Source: Treponema sp. (GTDB lineage Bacteria; Spirochaetota; Spirochaetia; Treponematales; Treponemataceae). Taken from it: 51,285 nt of DNA. The stretch covers positions 1 to 51,285 of the forward strand of contig JAGCUI010000042.1 in the NCBI GenBank assembly GCA_017962965.1, read 5' to 3'. Below the pieces are notes generated by a model, which saw only the letters and a list, made by a program, of their open reading frames with translations, ran no database searches and had not been told where the DNA came from. Below are positions 41,844 to 50,038 of the stretch, piece after piece. Position 1 is the stretch's first letter, and each line of letters starts with the position of its first letter. A program made the position numbers and the translations under genes.

Positions 41844-43553
41844 TTAATAACCATCACTCATTTCGCGGTTAGCATCCTTCTTACAAAGTTCGTCGTATAC
41901 CAGTGAGCGCTTACGAAGTTCTTCTTTGCGTTCTTTTGGGAAAGGCATGTTACGCCAGAAAATACCACGAACATCCTTATCAAGGCGCTGAACACCTTCG
42001 CTTTCCTTTGTCATCCACAGGATATAGTCTTCGATAAAGAATTCCTTTAAGTCACCCTTTAATTTGAGCTGTTCTACGTGCTGGTAGTACTGTCCTGTAA
42101 GACCTTCTTCCATCCAGTAGTAAGATGCTTTTTCCTTAGCAACCTGCCATCTTAAATCTGCAACGGCTGTTAAAACTGCAATCTTTAAATCTCTTGGGTA
42201 CATCGGAATAATAATACGTCCACGGCTTGTTACACGGTTGTATCTGTCGAATGGTTCCCAGCAGAAACCTCTGTCTCCGTAGGTTGGAACTAAGAGTACA
42301 TAAGGTACAATTCTGTTAGGCATGTTTTTATGAATACGGTGGAATACACCCGGGTCAATTGATTCAACCCATCTTAAAACTTCAATTACGTTTTCGCGTG
42401 TTCCTGTTCCTTTTTCTGTACAGTGGTAGAATTCGCGTGTAAAAATAGGGAACTGGTTACCGCGGCGTCCGATTGTCATTTTTGCCATCTGGCGGATTGT
42501 ATCAAATTCTGTACGGATGGCTTCTGCATCGGCCTGGATAACTTCTGAACCGCCGTTTGCTTCAATTTTATTCTTAACTGAATCAAAGGTTCCTTTTGCT
42601 TCCTGGAATTCGTTTAATGCTTTGGAAAGTTCCTTGTCGTTTTTAGAAAGGCGGTGGAGTAAGTCTGTAATTTCCGAAAAGAGCTTTCTCTGAACTTCTG
42701 TCATTGCGCTTTTATGAGGTTCAAGTCCCATAATAGGCATGTGGTCGCACAAGGAATCTATTCTTCCTTTAAGTTCAGTTTCTATCATTGCTCGTTCATT
42801 TTCCTTTATGTTCAAAAGGTTTTCTGAACTCTGAAGTTTACCTGAGTTTTTAGACTGAAGCTGCATAAGACGTGACTGTTCTGCCGACATCTGCTGCTCT
42901 GCTGTCATGCTCGAAAGTTTAACCTGCTTTTTTTCATCAGTTGCCGAGTTGGTCATCTTTCCTGTGGAAATTTCTTTAAACCATTCATCAACATATAAAA
43001 CAGGTTCAGCATATTCGTTTTTAAAGATCATCTTAGAAAAGAAGTCTTTCTGTTCAGGTTTAAAAAGTGAAGGAAGAATAACGCCGTAACGCATGAGCAT
43101 TCTTTTTGGCATTGGAAGATTTGAATCAGCCATTTTAGAAGCCATGCCTCTTAAAAGTTCCCAGTAACATGTAACAATCTGCTGTCTGTAAACTGCACGG
43201 TCTTTTGGATCTGTACAGGTAAGATATTTAGAAAGAATCTGGTGAACTCTCTGTGCCGAAGCGTTTTCTCCGGTTAAACATACTTTGTAATATTTTGGAT
43301 CATCATAAATCTGACTTGATGTATCGTTTGTGAGCTTTGTAATTGGATTAAATGAAGTTTTACTTAAATCAACTTCGTGAATAGAGGCAGTTCTCTGGCG
43401 TGGTTCTTCTCCAGTAATATTTACATTCTTTTTTGAGAAACCTTTTCTAAAAGAGAAAGCGCCTGCAGGTTCTTTTACCTGTTCATCCTCTACAGATGTC
43501 TGTGCGTTTGATAAAAGTGCAGCAATCTCAGGATCTAATTCTGCATCGTTCAT
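41844..43553 (-). CDS. Large uncharacterised protein with central coiled coil
   Basis: A 569-residue cytoplasmic protein I do not recognise. The N-terminal 75 residues are low in structure and acidic; the middle (about 215-345) is a heptad-rich coiled coil (QQMSAEQSRLMQLQSKNSG, KENERAMIETEL and so on); the C-terminal half (about 350-569) is a compact, Trp/Tyr-rich globular region with REFYHCTEKGTGTRENVIE and VLLVPTYGDRGFCWEPFDR. The ATG at 43553 is preferred to a GTG at 43562 because of the AAGGGTGG site. A near-consensus promoter lies upstream. It stands alone between terminators, probably a conserved Treponema protein. Confidence 0.7.
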   Translation of the reverse strand: MNDAELDPEIAALLSNAQTSVEDEQVKEPAGAFSFRKGFSKKNVNITGEEPRQRTASIHEVDLSKTSFNPITKLTNDTSSQIYDDPKYYKVCLTGENASAQRVHQILSKYLTCTDPKDRAVYRQQIVTCYWELLRGMASKMADSNLPMPKRMLMRYGVILPSLFKPEQKDFFSKMIFKNEYAEPVLYVDEWFKEISTGKMTNSATDEKKQVKLSSMTAEQQMSAEQSRLMQLQSKNSGKLQSSENLLNIKENERAMIETELKGRIDSLCDHMPIMGLEPHKSAMTEVQRKLFSEITDLLHRLSKNDKELSKALNEFQEAKGTFDSVKNKIEANGGSEVIQADAEAIRTEFDTIRQMAKMTIGRRGNQFPIFTREFYHCTEKGTGTRENVIEVLRWVESIDPGVFHRIHKNMPNRIVPYVLLVPTYGDRGFCWEPFDRYNRVTSRGRIIIPMYPRDLKIAVLTAVADLRWQVAKEKASYYWMEEGLTGQYYQHVEQLKLKGDLKEFFIEDYILWMTKESEGVQRLDKDVRGIFWRNMPFPKERKEELRKRSLVYDELCKKDANREMSDGY

Positions 43554-43583
43554 ATATACCACCCTTTAGTGTTGTAATAATCT

Positions 43584-43612
43584 ATTATAACATGGCGATT
43601 TTGTATTCGCAA
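43584..43612 (-). promoter_or_regulatory. Strong promoter of the coiled-coil protein gene
   Basis: On the minus strand TTGCGA (43607-43612), a 17-nt spacer with TG one base before the -10, and a perfect TATAAT (43584-43589), 30 nt before the ATG. Confidence 0.7.
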
Positions 43613-43634
43613 TAATTCAAGGTATTGTTTAAAA

Positions 43635-44375
43635 CTATTTTTTACGTGAATTTATTGTGTATTCTTTAAAGCCTGCTTTTATGAGTTTACTTTCAACCTT
43701 ATATAAATCAGAAGCATCTACATCTTTGATTACAACCTTTGTAACGCCGGTTGACGTATTTGTAACAAAGACAACTCCGTTAAAGCCTGCCTGTAAAAGC
43801 TTTTGTGCAAGCTTATTTGCGTTTGCCTTTGAAGAAAATGCTCCAAGCTGAATGTCCCATCTGGAGCCAAGAGCCCTTTTTACATTTGTTGGCTTTGTGT
43901 GTGTATTTGTAGATTTTTTACTGCCCGAGCCGCCGTTTTTTGCTTCGATTTTGTGCATCATTTCCTGGGCTTTTTTTGCAGTTGTAACGCTTGCTTTTGT
44001 TGCAGGTCCTTTTTTTATAATTTCCAGTCTTACTTTTGTAGTACCTGTTCCAATCATTCCAAGCTTTACTGCTGCTGCTTTTGAAAGGTCAATCTCTCTT
44101 CCGCTTACAAATGGACCTCTGTCGTTTACTCTTACCTGTACGGACTTTCCGTTACGAAGGTTTGTTACCTTGAGGATTGTATTAAAAGGAAGTGTTTTAT
44201 GTGCGCAGGTTAATGCATACATATTGAATCGTTCGCCGTTAGAAGTCTTTTTTCTGTGGAATGCTTCGGCGTAATAAGAGGCGGTTACGTTATTTTTATA
44301 AACCGTTGCTGCAAAAAAATAGGCTTGTACTGTGAGTATTAAAAAAAACGCTGATAATAATTTTTTTATGCTCAT
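43635..44375 (-). CDS. rlpA: RlpA-like septal ring lytic transglycosylase with SPOR domain
   Basis: A 246-residue exported protein: signal peptide (about 1-22), a double-psi beta-barrel RlpA domain (about 27-118, with [19 protein letters not shown] and [18 protein letters not shown]) and a C-terminal SPOR domain (about 170-246, [19 protein letters not shown]) that binds denuded peptidoglycan. The Asp of the NDRGPF motif is retained. No lipobox is evident, unlike E. coli RlpA. It lies 16 bp after lacI with no Shine-Dalgarno, so translational coupling is likely. Confidence 0.9.
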   Translation of the reverse strand: MSIKKLLSAFFLILTVQAYFFAATVYKNNVTASYYAEAFHRKKTSNGERFNMYALTCAHKTLPFNTILKVTNLRNGKSVQVRVNDRGPFVSGREIDLSKAAAVKLGMIGTGTTKVRLEIIKKGPATKASVTTAKKAQEMMHKIEAKNGGSGSKKSTNTHTKPTNVKRALGSRWDIQLGAFSSKANANKLAQKLLQAGFNGVVFVTNTSTGVTKVVIKDVDASDLYKVESKLIKAGFKEYTINSRKK

Positions 44376-44391
44376 GCATTAATTATCGGCG

Positions 44392-45402
44392 TTAAATGAG
44401 GCTTTTAACAGTGCCGCCGGGGATTAATTTTCCGTTGATTAAGATTGTGCGGTTCTGTGAGATCTGTTTTTTTTCTATCTGTTCGATCAGCAGAGTGGCC
44501 ATTGTGCGGCCGATGGTGTTACCGTCCTGTTCGTAGGTTGTGAGAGGCGGAACAAGCATGGAAGTAAGAAGAATGCCGTCGTATCCAACAATGCTAATGT
44601 CTTTTCCAGGAGTTAATCCTCTTGAATGAATGGCCTTTATTCCGCCCAAAGCAGAAAAGTCATCGGGGAAGAAAATACAGGTTGGAGGATTTGGAAGAGA
44701 AAGAAGCTGTTCGGTTGCTTTACGGCTTAATTCTGAATTATAGTACTGTCCCTGAACATAGTATTCATCAGGAAGTGTGATATTGTGCTCCTTCAGGATT
44801 TTATTAAAGATTGTTTTACGTTCCTTTGTTACAAGGGTGTCTTCACCGTAAATCATTGCAATTTTTGTGTGACCTTTGGAAATTACGTAGTTTGTAAGGT
44901 CGTCCATTCCCTTTGTGTTGTTACTTAAAACAGAAAGGTGATTATCGTCGTATTTATAGTCCAGAGTGATTAAAGGAAGGCCCGATGCAACAAGCTTTTG
45001 TAAATCAGGGCGTTTAAAGTCTGCAGAAAGAATTGCAACTCCGTCTAAGCTTCGGCCCATAATGTGCTTGTAATAATCGTAATCTGTATTGGCAGAAGCG
45101 CCTGTAAAAGTGATGTCGTAATTATGTGCTGTGGCTATTTCCTGAAATCCGCTTAAAATTTTTGCAAAGTACTGGTGCTGTAAACCTGTTCCGGTTTTAT
45201 CTTCGAAGATTACGCCAATGTCGTAGGTTTTATTTGTTCTGAGGGTTCTTGCGGCAATGTTGGGGTGATATCCCATCTCCTGGGCTTTTGTCTGAATGAG
45301 TTTGATTTTTTCACTGCTGATTTCTGCGCTTCCTTGAAGGGCTTTACTTACAGTAGAAAATGAGACTCCGCACTCTTTTGCAATATCTTTTAAGGTAACC
45401 AT
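44392..45402 (-). CDS. LacI-family transcriptional regulator
   Basis: A 336-residue LacI/GalR-type regulator. The N-terminal helix-turn-helix and hinge are clear: TLKDIAKECGVSFSTVSKAL (3-22) and GYHPNIAARTLR (about 49-60). A periplasmic-binding-protein-like effector domain follows, ending LTTYEQDGNTIGRTMATLLIEQI, as usual. Effector and targets are unknown. Candidate operators with the expected CG-centred palindrome occur 15-18 kb away in the GH43/LplABC locus. It is divergent from clpP and is followed closely by rlpA. Confidence 0.93.
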   Translation of the reverse strand: MVTLKDIAKECGVSFSTVSKALQGSAEISSEKIKLIQTKAQEMGYHPNIAARTLRTNKTYDIGVIFEDKTGTGLQHQYFAKILSGFQEIATAHNYDITFTGASANTDYDYYKHIMGRSLDGVAILSADFKRPDLQKLVASGLPLITLDYKYDDNHLSVLSNNTKGMDDLTNYVISKGHTKIAMIYGEDTLVTKERKTIFNKILKEHNITLPDEYYVQGQYYNSELSRKATEQLLSLPNPPTCIFFPDDFSALGGIKAIHSRGLTPGKDISIVGYDGILLTSMLVPPLTTYEQDGNTIGRTMATLLIEQIEKKQISQNRTILINGKLIPGGTVKSLI

Positions 45403-45461
45403 ATTTTAATTATTTTTATGTTAACTTTTAAAACAAAAAATCTCAAGACATAAAAATTTTA

Positions 45462-45490
45462 TTGAAAATAACCCTTTTTTTGACTATATT
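45462..45490 (+). promoter_or_regulatory. Promoter of clpP
   Basis: TTGAAA (45462-45467), a 17-nt spacer and TATATT (45485-45490) precede the ATG at 45519, which has an AGGGAG ribosome site. Confidence 0.5.
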
Positions 45491-45518
45491 TATAGTATAG
45501 ATTTTTTAGGGAGCAGCA

Positions 45519-46130
45519 ATGAAATTTATGTACAATTCTCCTCTTTTTGATGACGAAGAAGAAGAAAAAAAGACACCAAAAGCACCAGATCCTTTTTCTG
45601 AAAGATTTTTAAAAACAAGACAGATTATTTTGACTGGTGAAATCAACAAAGACCTGGCAGATGAAATTGCACGCCAGATACTTATTCTGGATTCAGAGGA
45701 TGATAAAAAACCTATTTACATGTACATCGATTCTCCTGGAGGAGACGTTGATGCAGGGTTTGCAATTTATGATATCATCCGTTTTGTAAAAGCACCGGTT
45801 TATTTAATTGGTATGGGTTTAATTGCTTCGGCAGCCACATTGATTTTACTTTCGGTTCCAAAAGAAAAGAGAGTAGGTCTTCCAAACAGCCGTTATCTTA
45901 TTCATCAGCCTTTGGGTGGAATGCGCGGTGTTGCAACAGATATCGAAATTTACGCAAAGGATATGGAAAAAATCCGTGCTAAAATCAATAAGATTATTGC
46001 AGAAGGAACAGGCACACCACTTGAACAGGTAACAAAGGACACAGACCGCGATTACTGGCTTGATGCCGACGAAGCAGTTAAGTATGGATTAATCAGTTCC
46101 ATTATCACAACAAAAGCTGATTTAAAATAA
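45519..46130 (+). CDS. clpP: ATP-dependent Clp protease proteolytic subunit
   Basis: A 203-residue ClpP serine protease. The catalytic triad aligns with E. coli ClpP spacing: Ser104 (LIASAATLIL), His129 (YLIHQPLGG) and Asp178 (DTDRDYWLDADEA). The context around the Ser is IASAA rather than the usual AASM-type, which suggests the second ClpP paralogue often found in spirochaetes. An acidic N-terminal stretch (about 11-22) is unusual. No clpX or tig is adjacent. The next gene starts 1 nt after its stop. Confidence 0.95.
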   Translation: MKFMYNSPLFDDEEEEKKTPKAPDPFSERFLKTRQIILTGEINKDLADEIARQILILDSEDDKKPIYMYIDSPGGDVDAGFAIYDIIRFVKAPVYLIGMGLIASAATLILLSVPKEKRVGLPNSRYLIHQPLGGMRGVATDIEIYAKDMEKIRAKINKIIAEGTGTPLEQVTKDTDRDYWLDADEAVKYGLISSIITTKADLK

Positions 46131-46131
46131 T

Positions 46132-47028
46132 ATGACTTTTTCTATTACCGACAGTTTATTTGACCAGATAATTGCCGCATTAGATAACCAGGAAGTAAAA
46201 TACTTTGTAGACGCTAAGGAAGGTGTTCTGGTTGAGGCTTCTGCTGCCGGTAGTGATAAAGATAGATTTTATGAATTACCGGAATGGAATTCTGCCAGCG
46301 GATTTAAATTACGGGAAGATTTTACTGCTACCGTACGCATTCCTCTGGTTAAAGAAAAATTGCAGGAAGTGCTTCATTCCGGAAGGGGGGTATTTAAGAA
46401 TTATAGACTTGTTTTAAAAGAATATCCTGAAGTTGAAAAACGATGGTTCATTTTTAAGAACAATACAATGGGCCTTTACATCAACCAGTGGTATAACGAT
46501 TTACGTGAAATATGGGGACTTGAAAAACTGGATTACATTCCTGAATCTGATGAGAACCTGATTCATGATGATTTTGTATTCTGTGAATATGAATCAGAAG
46601 TAAATAAAGAGGATGTAATGCTTCATATGCACGAATTTTTTTTAGGGAAGGAGCAGGATCTTCCGGAAGAACTAAAAGCGGCACTTTATGAAATGTGGAA
46701 AAAACAGTTTTTGAATGCTGACTCTACAGAACAAACAGGATTTATATGCCAAAGTCTTTCAGACGATTTTGCAGGATGCATCACAGCATCTAAAATTAGT
46801 GAAAATCAGGAAAAGGTTTATGTTTTAACAAATCTTTTTGTTCCTGAAAATTTCCGCGGACTTGGAATAGGCACTGAATTACTTTCTATGTGTTTTTCTA
46901 AATTAAAGGAAAGCGGAGTAAGTTGGATTTTATTGCCAAACATCATCATATCCGAAACTTTGCAGCCTCTGTTATCACGAATGGGCTTTGAACAGGCAGG
47001 TTACGGGTATGCAGCAAAATTACAGTAA
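46132..47028 (+). CDS. UPF0158-GNAT fusion protein
   Basis: A 298-residue two-domain protein. The N-terminal half (about 1-160) matches UPF0158, with YELPEWNSASGFKLREDF, GRGVFKNYRLVLKEYPEVEK, and WYNDLREIWGLEKL. The C-terminal half (about 200-298) is a GNAT acetyltransferase, with VLTNLFVPENFRGLGIGTE as the acetyl-CoA binding motif A. The start is 1 nt after clpP with no Shine-Dalgarno, so it is probably translated by coupling. Acceptor substrate and UPF0158 function are unknown. Confidence 0.85.
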   Translation: MTFSITDSLFDQIIAALDNQEVKYFVDAKEGVLVEASAAGSDKDRFYELPEWNSASGFKLREDFTATVRIPLVKEKLQEVLHSGRGVFKNYRLVLKEYPEVEKRWFIFKNNTMGLYINQWYNDLREIWGLEKLDYIPESDENLIHDDFVFCEYESEVNKEDVMLHMHEFFLGKEQDLPEELKAALYEMWKKQFLNADSTEQTGFICQSLSDDFAGCITASKISENQEKVYVLTNLFVPENFRGLGIGTELLSMCFSKLKESGVSWILLPNIIISETLQPLLSRMGFEQAGYGYAAKLQ

Positions 47029-47040
47029 AGGAGTTTTTTT

Positions 47041-47796
47041 ATGGGTTACTACAACCGCGATTTTGAAATCAATGAAGAAAAAACAGCAGATTTTTTAACT
47101 AACGCTGTTTCAAAAATTACAACAGAAGAGGATATTGATACTCTTTTAGAACTTGTTAAGCTTTTTAAAAAGAATGTTCCTCTTTCACGCCGTAAGTATG
47201 TAATTGCTTATATGCTTAAGGAATCATTAAAACACTATCATTTCTTTAGTAAATCTAATAACAGAAACGGAAGAAACAACGACCGTTCCCGCGATAACCG
47301 CAGCTTCAAAAATGATTACAAATCAAACAATCGCGCTGAAAAATCATACACAGAAACAGACGCTTCTTTGGAAGAAGAAAAAGTACGCACACCAAGAGTA
47401 CAGATTGATCCTGATAAGGCTACTTCAATCTTTATCGGAATCGGTAAAAACAGAAGAGTATATCCACGCGATTTAGTTGGACTTTTGATTGCAGTTGCAG
47501 GTTTGGAAAGAGACCGCATCGGTGATATCAAGGTTCTGGCTAATTATTCTTTTGTTCAGCTTTATACAGAAGATGCTCAGACAGCAATTGATAAATTAAA
47601 CGAATACAGCTACAGAGGACGTAAGCTCGCAGTAAGCTACAGCCGCCAGAAATCTGATGAAGAAAATACAGCAGGCACAGAATCAGAAGGCTTTGCAGGC
47701 GACGATATGTCTGAACAGGAAATGGCTCGTGAAGATGCCGCAGCACTTGCAGCAGCAGAAAAAGCCGCAGCAGATAAAGAACCATTTGGAGTTTAA
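47041..47796 (+). CDS. DbpA-type RNA-binding domain protein without helicase
   Basis: A 251-residue protein. The N-terminal helical part (about 1-75) is unrecognised. A basic, Asn/Arg/Asp-rich disordered linker (about 78-105) follows, then a DbpA-like RNA-binding domain (about 125-202, SIFIGIGKNRRVYPRDLVG, IGDIKVLANYSFVQLY, YSYRGRKLAVSY). The C-terminus is acidic and Ala-rich. In DbpA this domain recognises 23S rRNA hairpin 92 and is attached to a DEAD-box helicase; no helicase domain is present here. AAGGAG precedes the ATG. It may act on ribosome assembly. Confidence 0.85.
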   Translation: MGYYNRDFEINEEKTADFLTNAVSKITTEEDIDTLLELVKLFKKNVPLSRRKYVIAYMLKESLKHYHFFSKSNNRNGRNNDRSRDNRSFKNDYKSNNRAEKSYTETDASLEEEKVRTPRVQIDPDKATSIFIGIGKNRRVYPRDLVGLLIAVAGLERDRIGDIKVLANYSFVQLYTEDAQTAIDKLNEYSYRGRKLAVSYSRQKSDEENTAGTESEGFAGDDMSEQEMAREDAAALAAAEKAAADKEPFGV

Positions 47797-47808
47797 TTAA
47801 AATATTTT

Positions 47809-48471
47809 ATGGAGATTCATGTAATCTGCACCGGAGTTTTCCGGGTAAATACGATTATTGTTTCTGCAGAAAAACATTGCTTTGTGGTAGACCCTGCAGC
47901 ATGTGAGCTTGCGGGAGATCAGAATGTAATAGTTGATTATCTAAATAAGAAAAAACTTGTTTGCGATGCAGTTGTTCTTACTCATTCACATTTTGATCAT
48001 ATAACCGGGGTGCACATCATAAAAAAGGCCTTCCCCAAAGCAAAGGTTGCAATCCACCAGGCGGAAGCAGGCGAATTACAGAATGCTCCAGGTCCTATGG
48101 GAGAATCGGTTATAAGGTTTTTTGGAGCCCTTGAGCTTTTGGATGCGGTTTCAAAACAGCCTTGTGCCGATATTTTTTTAAAGGAAGGGCAGAACCTTTC
48201 TGTGCTTAATAAAGAGCTTTCTTTTTATTCTGAATGGGAAGTGCTTCATACTCCGGGACACACACCCGGTTCAATTTGTCTTTATAATAAATCAGAAAAA
48301 ATATTAATTTCGGGCGACACTCTTTTTGCTTACGGCGGTTACGGAAGAACAGACATGGCCGGCGGAAGTGAAAATGAAATCATTCACAGTCTTTCTAAAT
48401 TAAAGGATGTTGTGAGTGCAGATACTAAGGTGTACCCGGGTCATGATGAGTTTGGATTTACTTTTGGATAG
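47809..48471 (+). CDS. MBL-fold hydrolase (glyoxalase II-like)
   Basis: A 220-residue metallo-beta-lactamase-fold protein. The metal motif THSHFDHITG (58-67) and later TPGHTPGSI, SGDTLF and YPGHDEFG provide two-metal ligands typical of hydroxyacylglutathione hydrolase-like enzymes. Substrate is unknown. No Shine-Dalgarno; it begins 12 bp after the previous gene. Its last 14 nt overlap the 3' end of the convergent YfcE gene. Confidence 0.9.
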   Translation: MEIHVICTGVFRVNTIIVSAEKHCFVVDPAACELAGDQNVIVDYLNKKKLVCDAVVLTHSHFDHITGVHIIKKAFPKAKVAIHQAEAGELQNAPGPMGESVIRFFGALELLDAVSKQPCADIFLKEGQNLSVLNKELSFYSEWEVLHTPGHTPGSICLYNKSEKILISGDTLFAYGGYGRTDMAGGSENEIIHSLSKLKDVVSADTKVYPGHDEFGFTFG

Positions 48472-49150
48472 TAAAAACAGGGTTATCTGAAAAAGCGTTT
48501 TCTATTTTAATAAAAGCAGTGTCAGTAAAATCTTTTTCCACAGTGATGATTGCAAAGCCCGGTTTTTTGCCGTCTCTTGGGCGTGTGCAGCTTCCGGGGT
48601 TTATAAATTTAAAGCTTCCATCAATTTCTTCCTGTGCAATGTGGGTGTGTCCAAAAAGAGCAACCGAGCATTCTGAATATTTAATCTGCATTCCAAGTAG
48701 ATCCTTGCTGTAATAAACGCCCTCGTTGTGCCCGTGGGTGATATAAAAATTGGTATTATTTACGCAAAGAATCTGGCGGTTTGGAACAATCAGCGTTCCT
48801 TTTAAAAGACCCTTTGCATTCGGATTATGCTTTCCTATATCAAAAGAAAGTGGGAATGTGTCGGGATCTCCGTTTCCGCGGACAAAGGCGATTACCGGGG
48901 GAATGCATTTTTTAAAGTCTGGATTTGTGTCTGCGGTTTCGAGCATTTCTGCAAGGTCTGTAATTCCGTCTCCACAGAAAATAAAAGCGTCGCACGAGGG
49001 CCCGTAATTTTTTAAGATACTGGCCATAATTCTGTAGTTGCCGTGGGAATCGGAAAGCACTAAGAGTCTTGCATGCTCTTTTTTTTCAAGAGAACGGGCG
49101 GCTTCGTGTGTGCCGATTAAATTGTTTTCCAGCTGAAGAAGTTCAATCAT
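48458..49150 (-). CDS. YfcE/MJ0936-type metallophosphodiesterase
   Basis: A 230-residue calcineurin-like phosphoesterase. Metal-ligand motifs are LSDSHGN (32-38), FCGDGITD, RGNGDPD, THGHNEG and FGHTHIA, all in family order. A 27-residue N-terminal extension precedes the usual family start. Enzymes of this group hydrolyse phosphodiesters such as bis-pNPP in vitro; the natural substrate is not known. It overlaps the MBL gene at the 3' ends by 14 nt. The nearest AGGAG lies about 20 nt before the ATG, so the start is uncertain. Confidence 0.88.
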   Translation of the reverse strand: MIELLQLENNLIGTHEAARSLEKKEHARLLVLSDSHGNYRIMASILKNYGPSCDAFIFCGDGITDLAEMLETADTNPDFKKCIPPVIAFVRGNGDPDTFPLSFDIGKHNPNAKGLLKGTLIVPNRQILCVNNTNFYITHGHNEGVYYSKDLLGMQIKYSECSVALFGHTHIAQEEIDGSFKFINPGSCTRPRDGKKPGFAIITVEKDFTDTAFIKIENAFSDNPVFTIQK

Positions 49151-49192
49151 TGTTTATAAAGTCCCGTTCTCCTGTTTAAGTTTGATTACAGA

Positions 49193-49975
49193 TTAATGTA
49201 AAACAAAGTGATTAATTGAAGTTAAGCCTGATTCAGGGTCTTTATACTGAGTAAATTCCCTGTTTTTAAGCATGAGTTTTACATGATCTTTAATTTCGTT
49301 CTTTTTAAGGTCCTTTGGAATGGCGCCGTTAAGAGAAAGAATATAGTCGATTGTATCCAAAAGAATTTCCGGTGCATCTTCGCTCATTTCGGTGATTGTT
49401 TCTTCCGGAGCAATGCCGCCTGTAATTTCTGCTTTTTGTGCTTTATCAATTACAATATCACAGTTTGCTTCAAGACCGGCTGCTTCTTCCTGAGAAAAGA
49501 GTGCAATAATAGGGTAAGGAACTTCGAGCTTCCAGAAATACTGAATTCTTGAAAGTGCAGTTTCTGTTCCGGCTGGAGCACCAAGAAGTACGATTCCGGC
49601 AATTTCTTTTTCGTTTTCATCTACAAGAGCCGGGAATTCAGAAGGGAAGGTTTTTCCGTTGTGCTTAAAGCTATCCGGGTAGATGTAAGAAATAATCAAA
49701 CCACCGTCGGAATCAAGGCCGTAGCGCTGTTCGAGCTTTTGTGTAAGGGATTTAACTGTTTCTTCTGAGTTAAAATCGTAGCCAAAAAGAACAACAATTC
49801 TCTTGTTTGTTACGTTCCACTGCTGAATAAGCTGTTCAACGCTTGGTTTGTTAGCCTTAATGGTATCAACCTTTAATTCAACAGATGAAGAAGAAGTGGA
49901 AGAGTTACCTGAATTTCTATTGCAGGCAGCCATCAAAACAATTGATAAAATGCAAAGTGTGATAATTTTTTTCAT
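49193..49975 (-). CDS. Lipoprotein with periplasmic-binding-like fold
   Basis: A 260-residue protein with signal peptide and lipobox LMAAC (Cys18), then a Ser/Asn-rich linker. The body alternates beta strands and helices (RIVVLFGYDF, GGLIISYIYPDSF, GIVLLGAPAGTET, YPIIALFSQEE, CDIVIDK), which suggests a periplasmic-binding-protein-like fold similar to the DUF3798 group; this is by appearance only. No transporter gene is adjacent. It precedes the YfcE gene by 42 bp on the same strand. Confidence 0.6.
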   Translation of the reverse strand: MKKIITLCILSIVLMAACNRNSGNSSTSSSSVELKVDTIKANKPSVEQLIQQWNVTNKRIVVLFGYDFNSEETVKSLTQKLEQRYGLDSDGGLIISYIYPDSFKHNGKTFPSEFPALVDENEKEIAGIVLLGAPAGTETALSRIQYFWKLEVPYPIIALFSQEEAAGLEANCDIVIDKAQKAEITGGIAPEETITEMSEDAPEILLDTIDYILSLNGAIPKDLKKNEIKDHVKLMLKNREFTQYKDPESGLTSINHFVLH

Positions 49976-50003
49976 AATTTAATTCTACCGTATTTGATTT
50001 TTA

Positions 50004-50033
50004 TTGAAAAGGATTAACAAATTCTGTTATTAT
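50004..50033 (+). promoter_or_regulatory. Promoter of the NptA gene (leaderless candidate)
   Basis: TTGAAA (50004-50009), an 18-nt spacer and TATTAT (50028-50033) with TG-N before the -10, ending 5 nt before the ATG at 50039. AAGG 1 nt before the ATG is too close to act as a ribosome site. Confidence 0.55.
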
Positions 50034-50038
50034 AAGGC

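Noticed and set aside
43852..44274. 140-codon open frame opposite rlpA
   Set aside because: Antisense shadow of a well-supported RlpA/SPOR gene.
45403..45440. Leaderless start for the LacI gene (AATAAT 6 nt before the ATG)
   Set aside because: The region is almost pure A/T and the -35 match is weak, so the signal is not above background.
45480..45496. TTGACT plus TATAGT as the clpP promoter
   Set aside because: Spacing between the elements is only about 5 nt; TTGAAA-N17-TATATT fits better.
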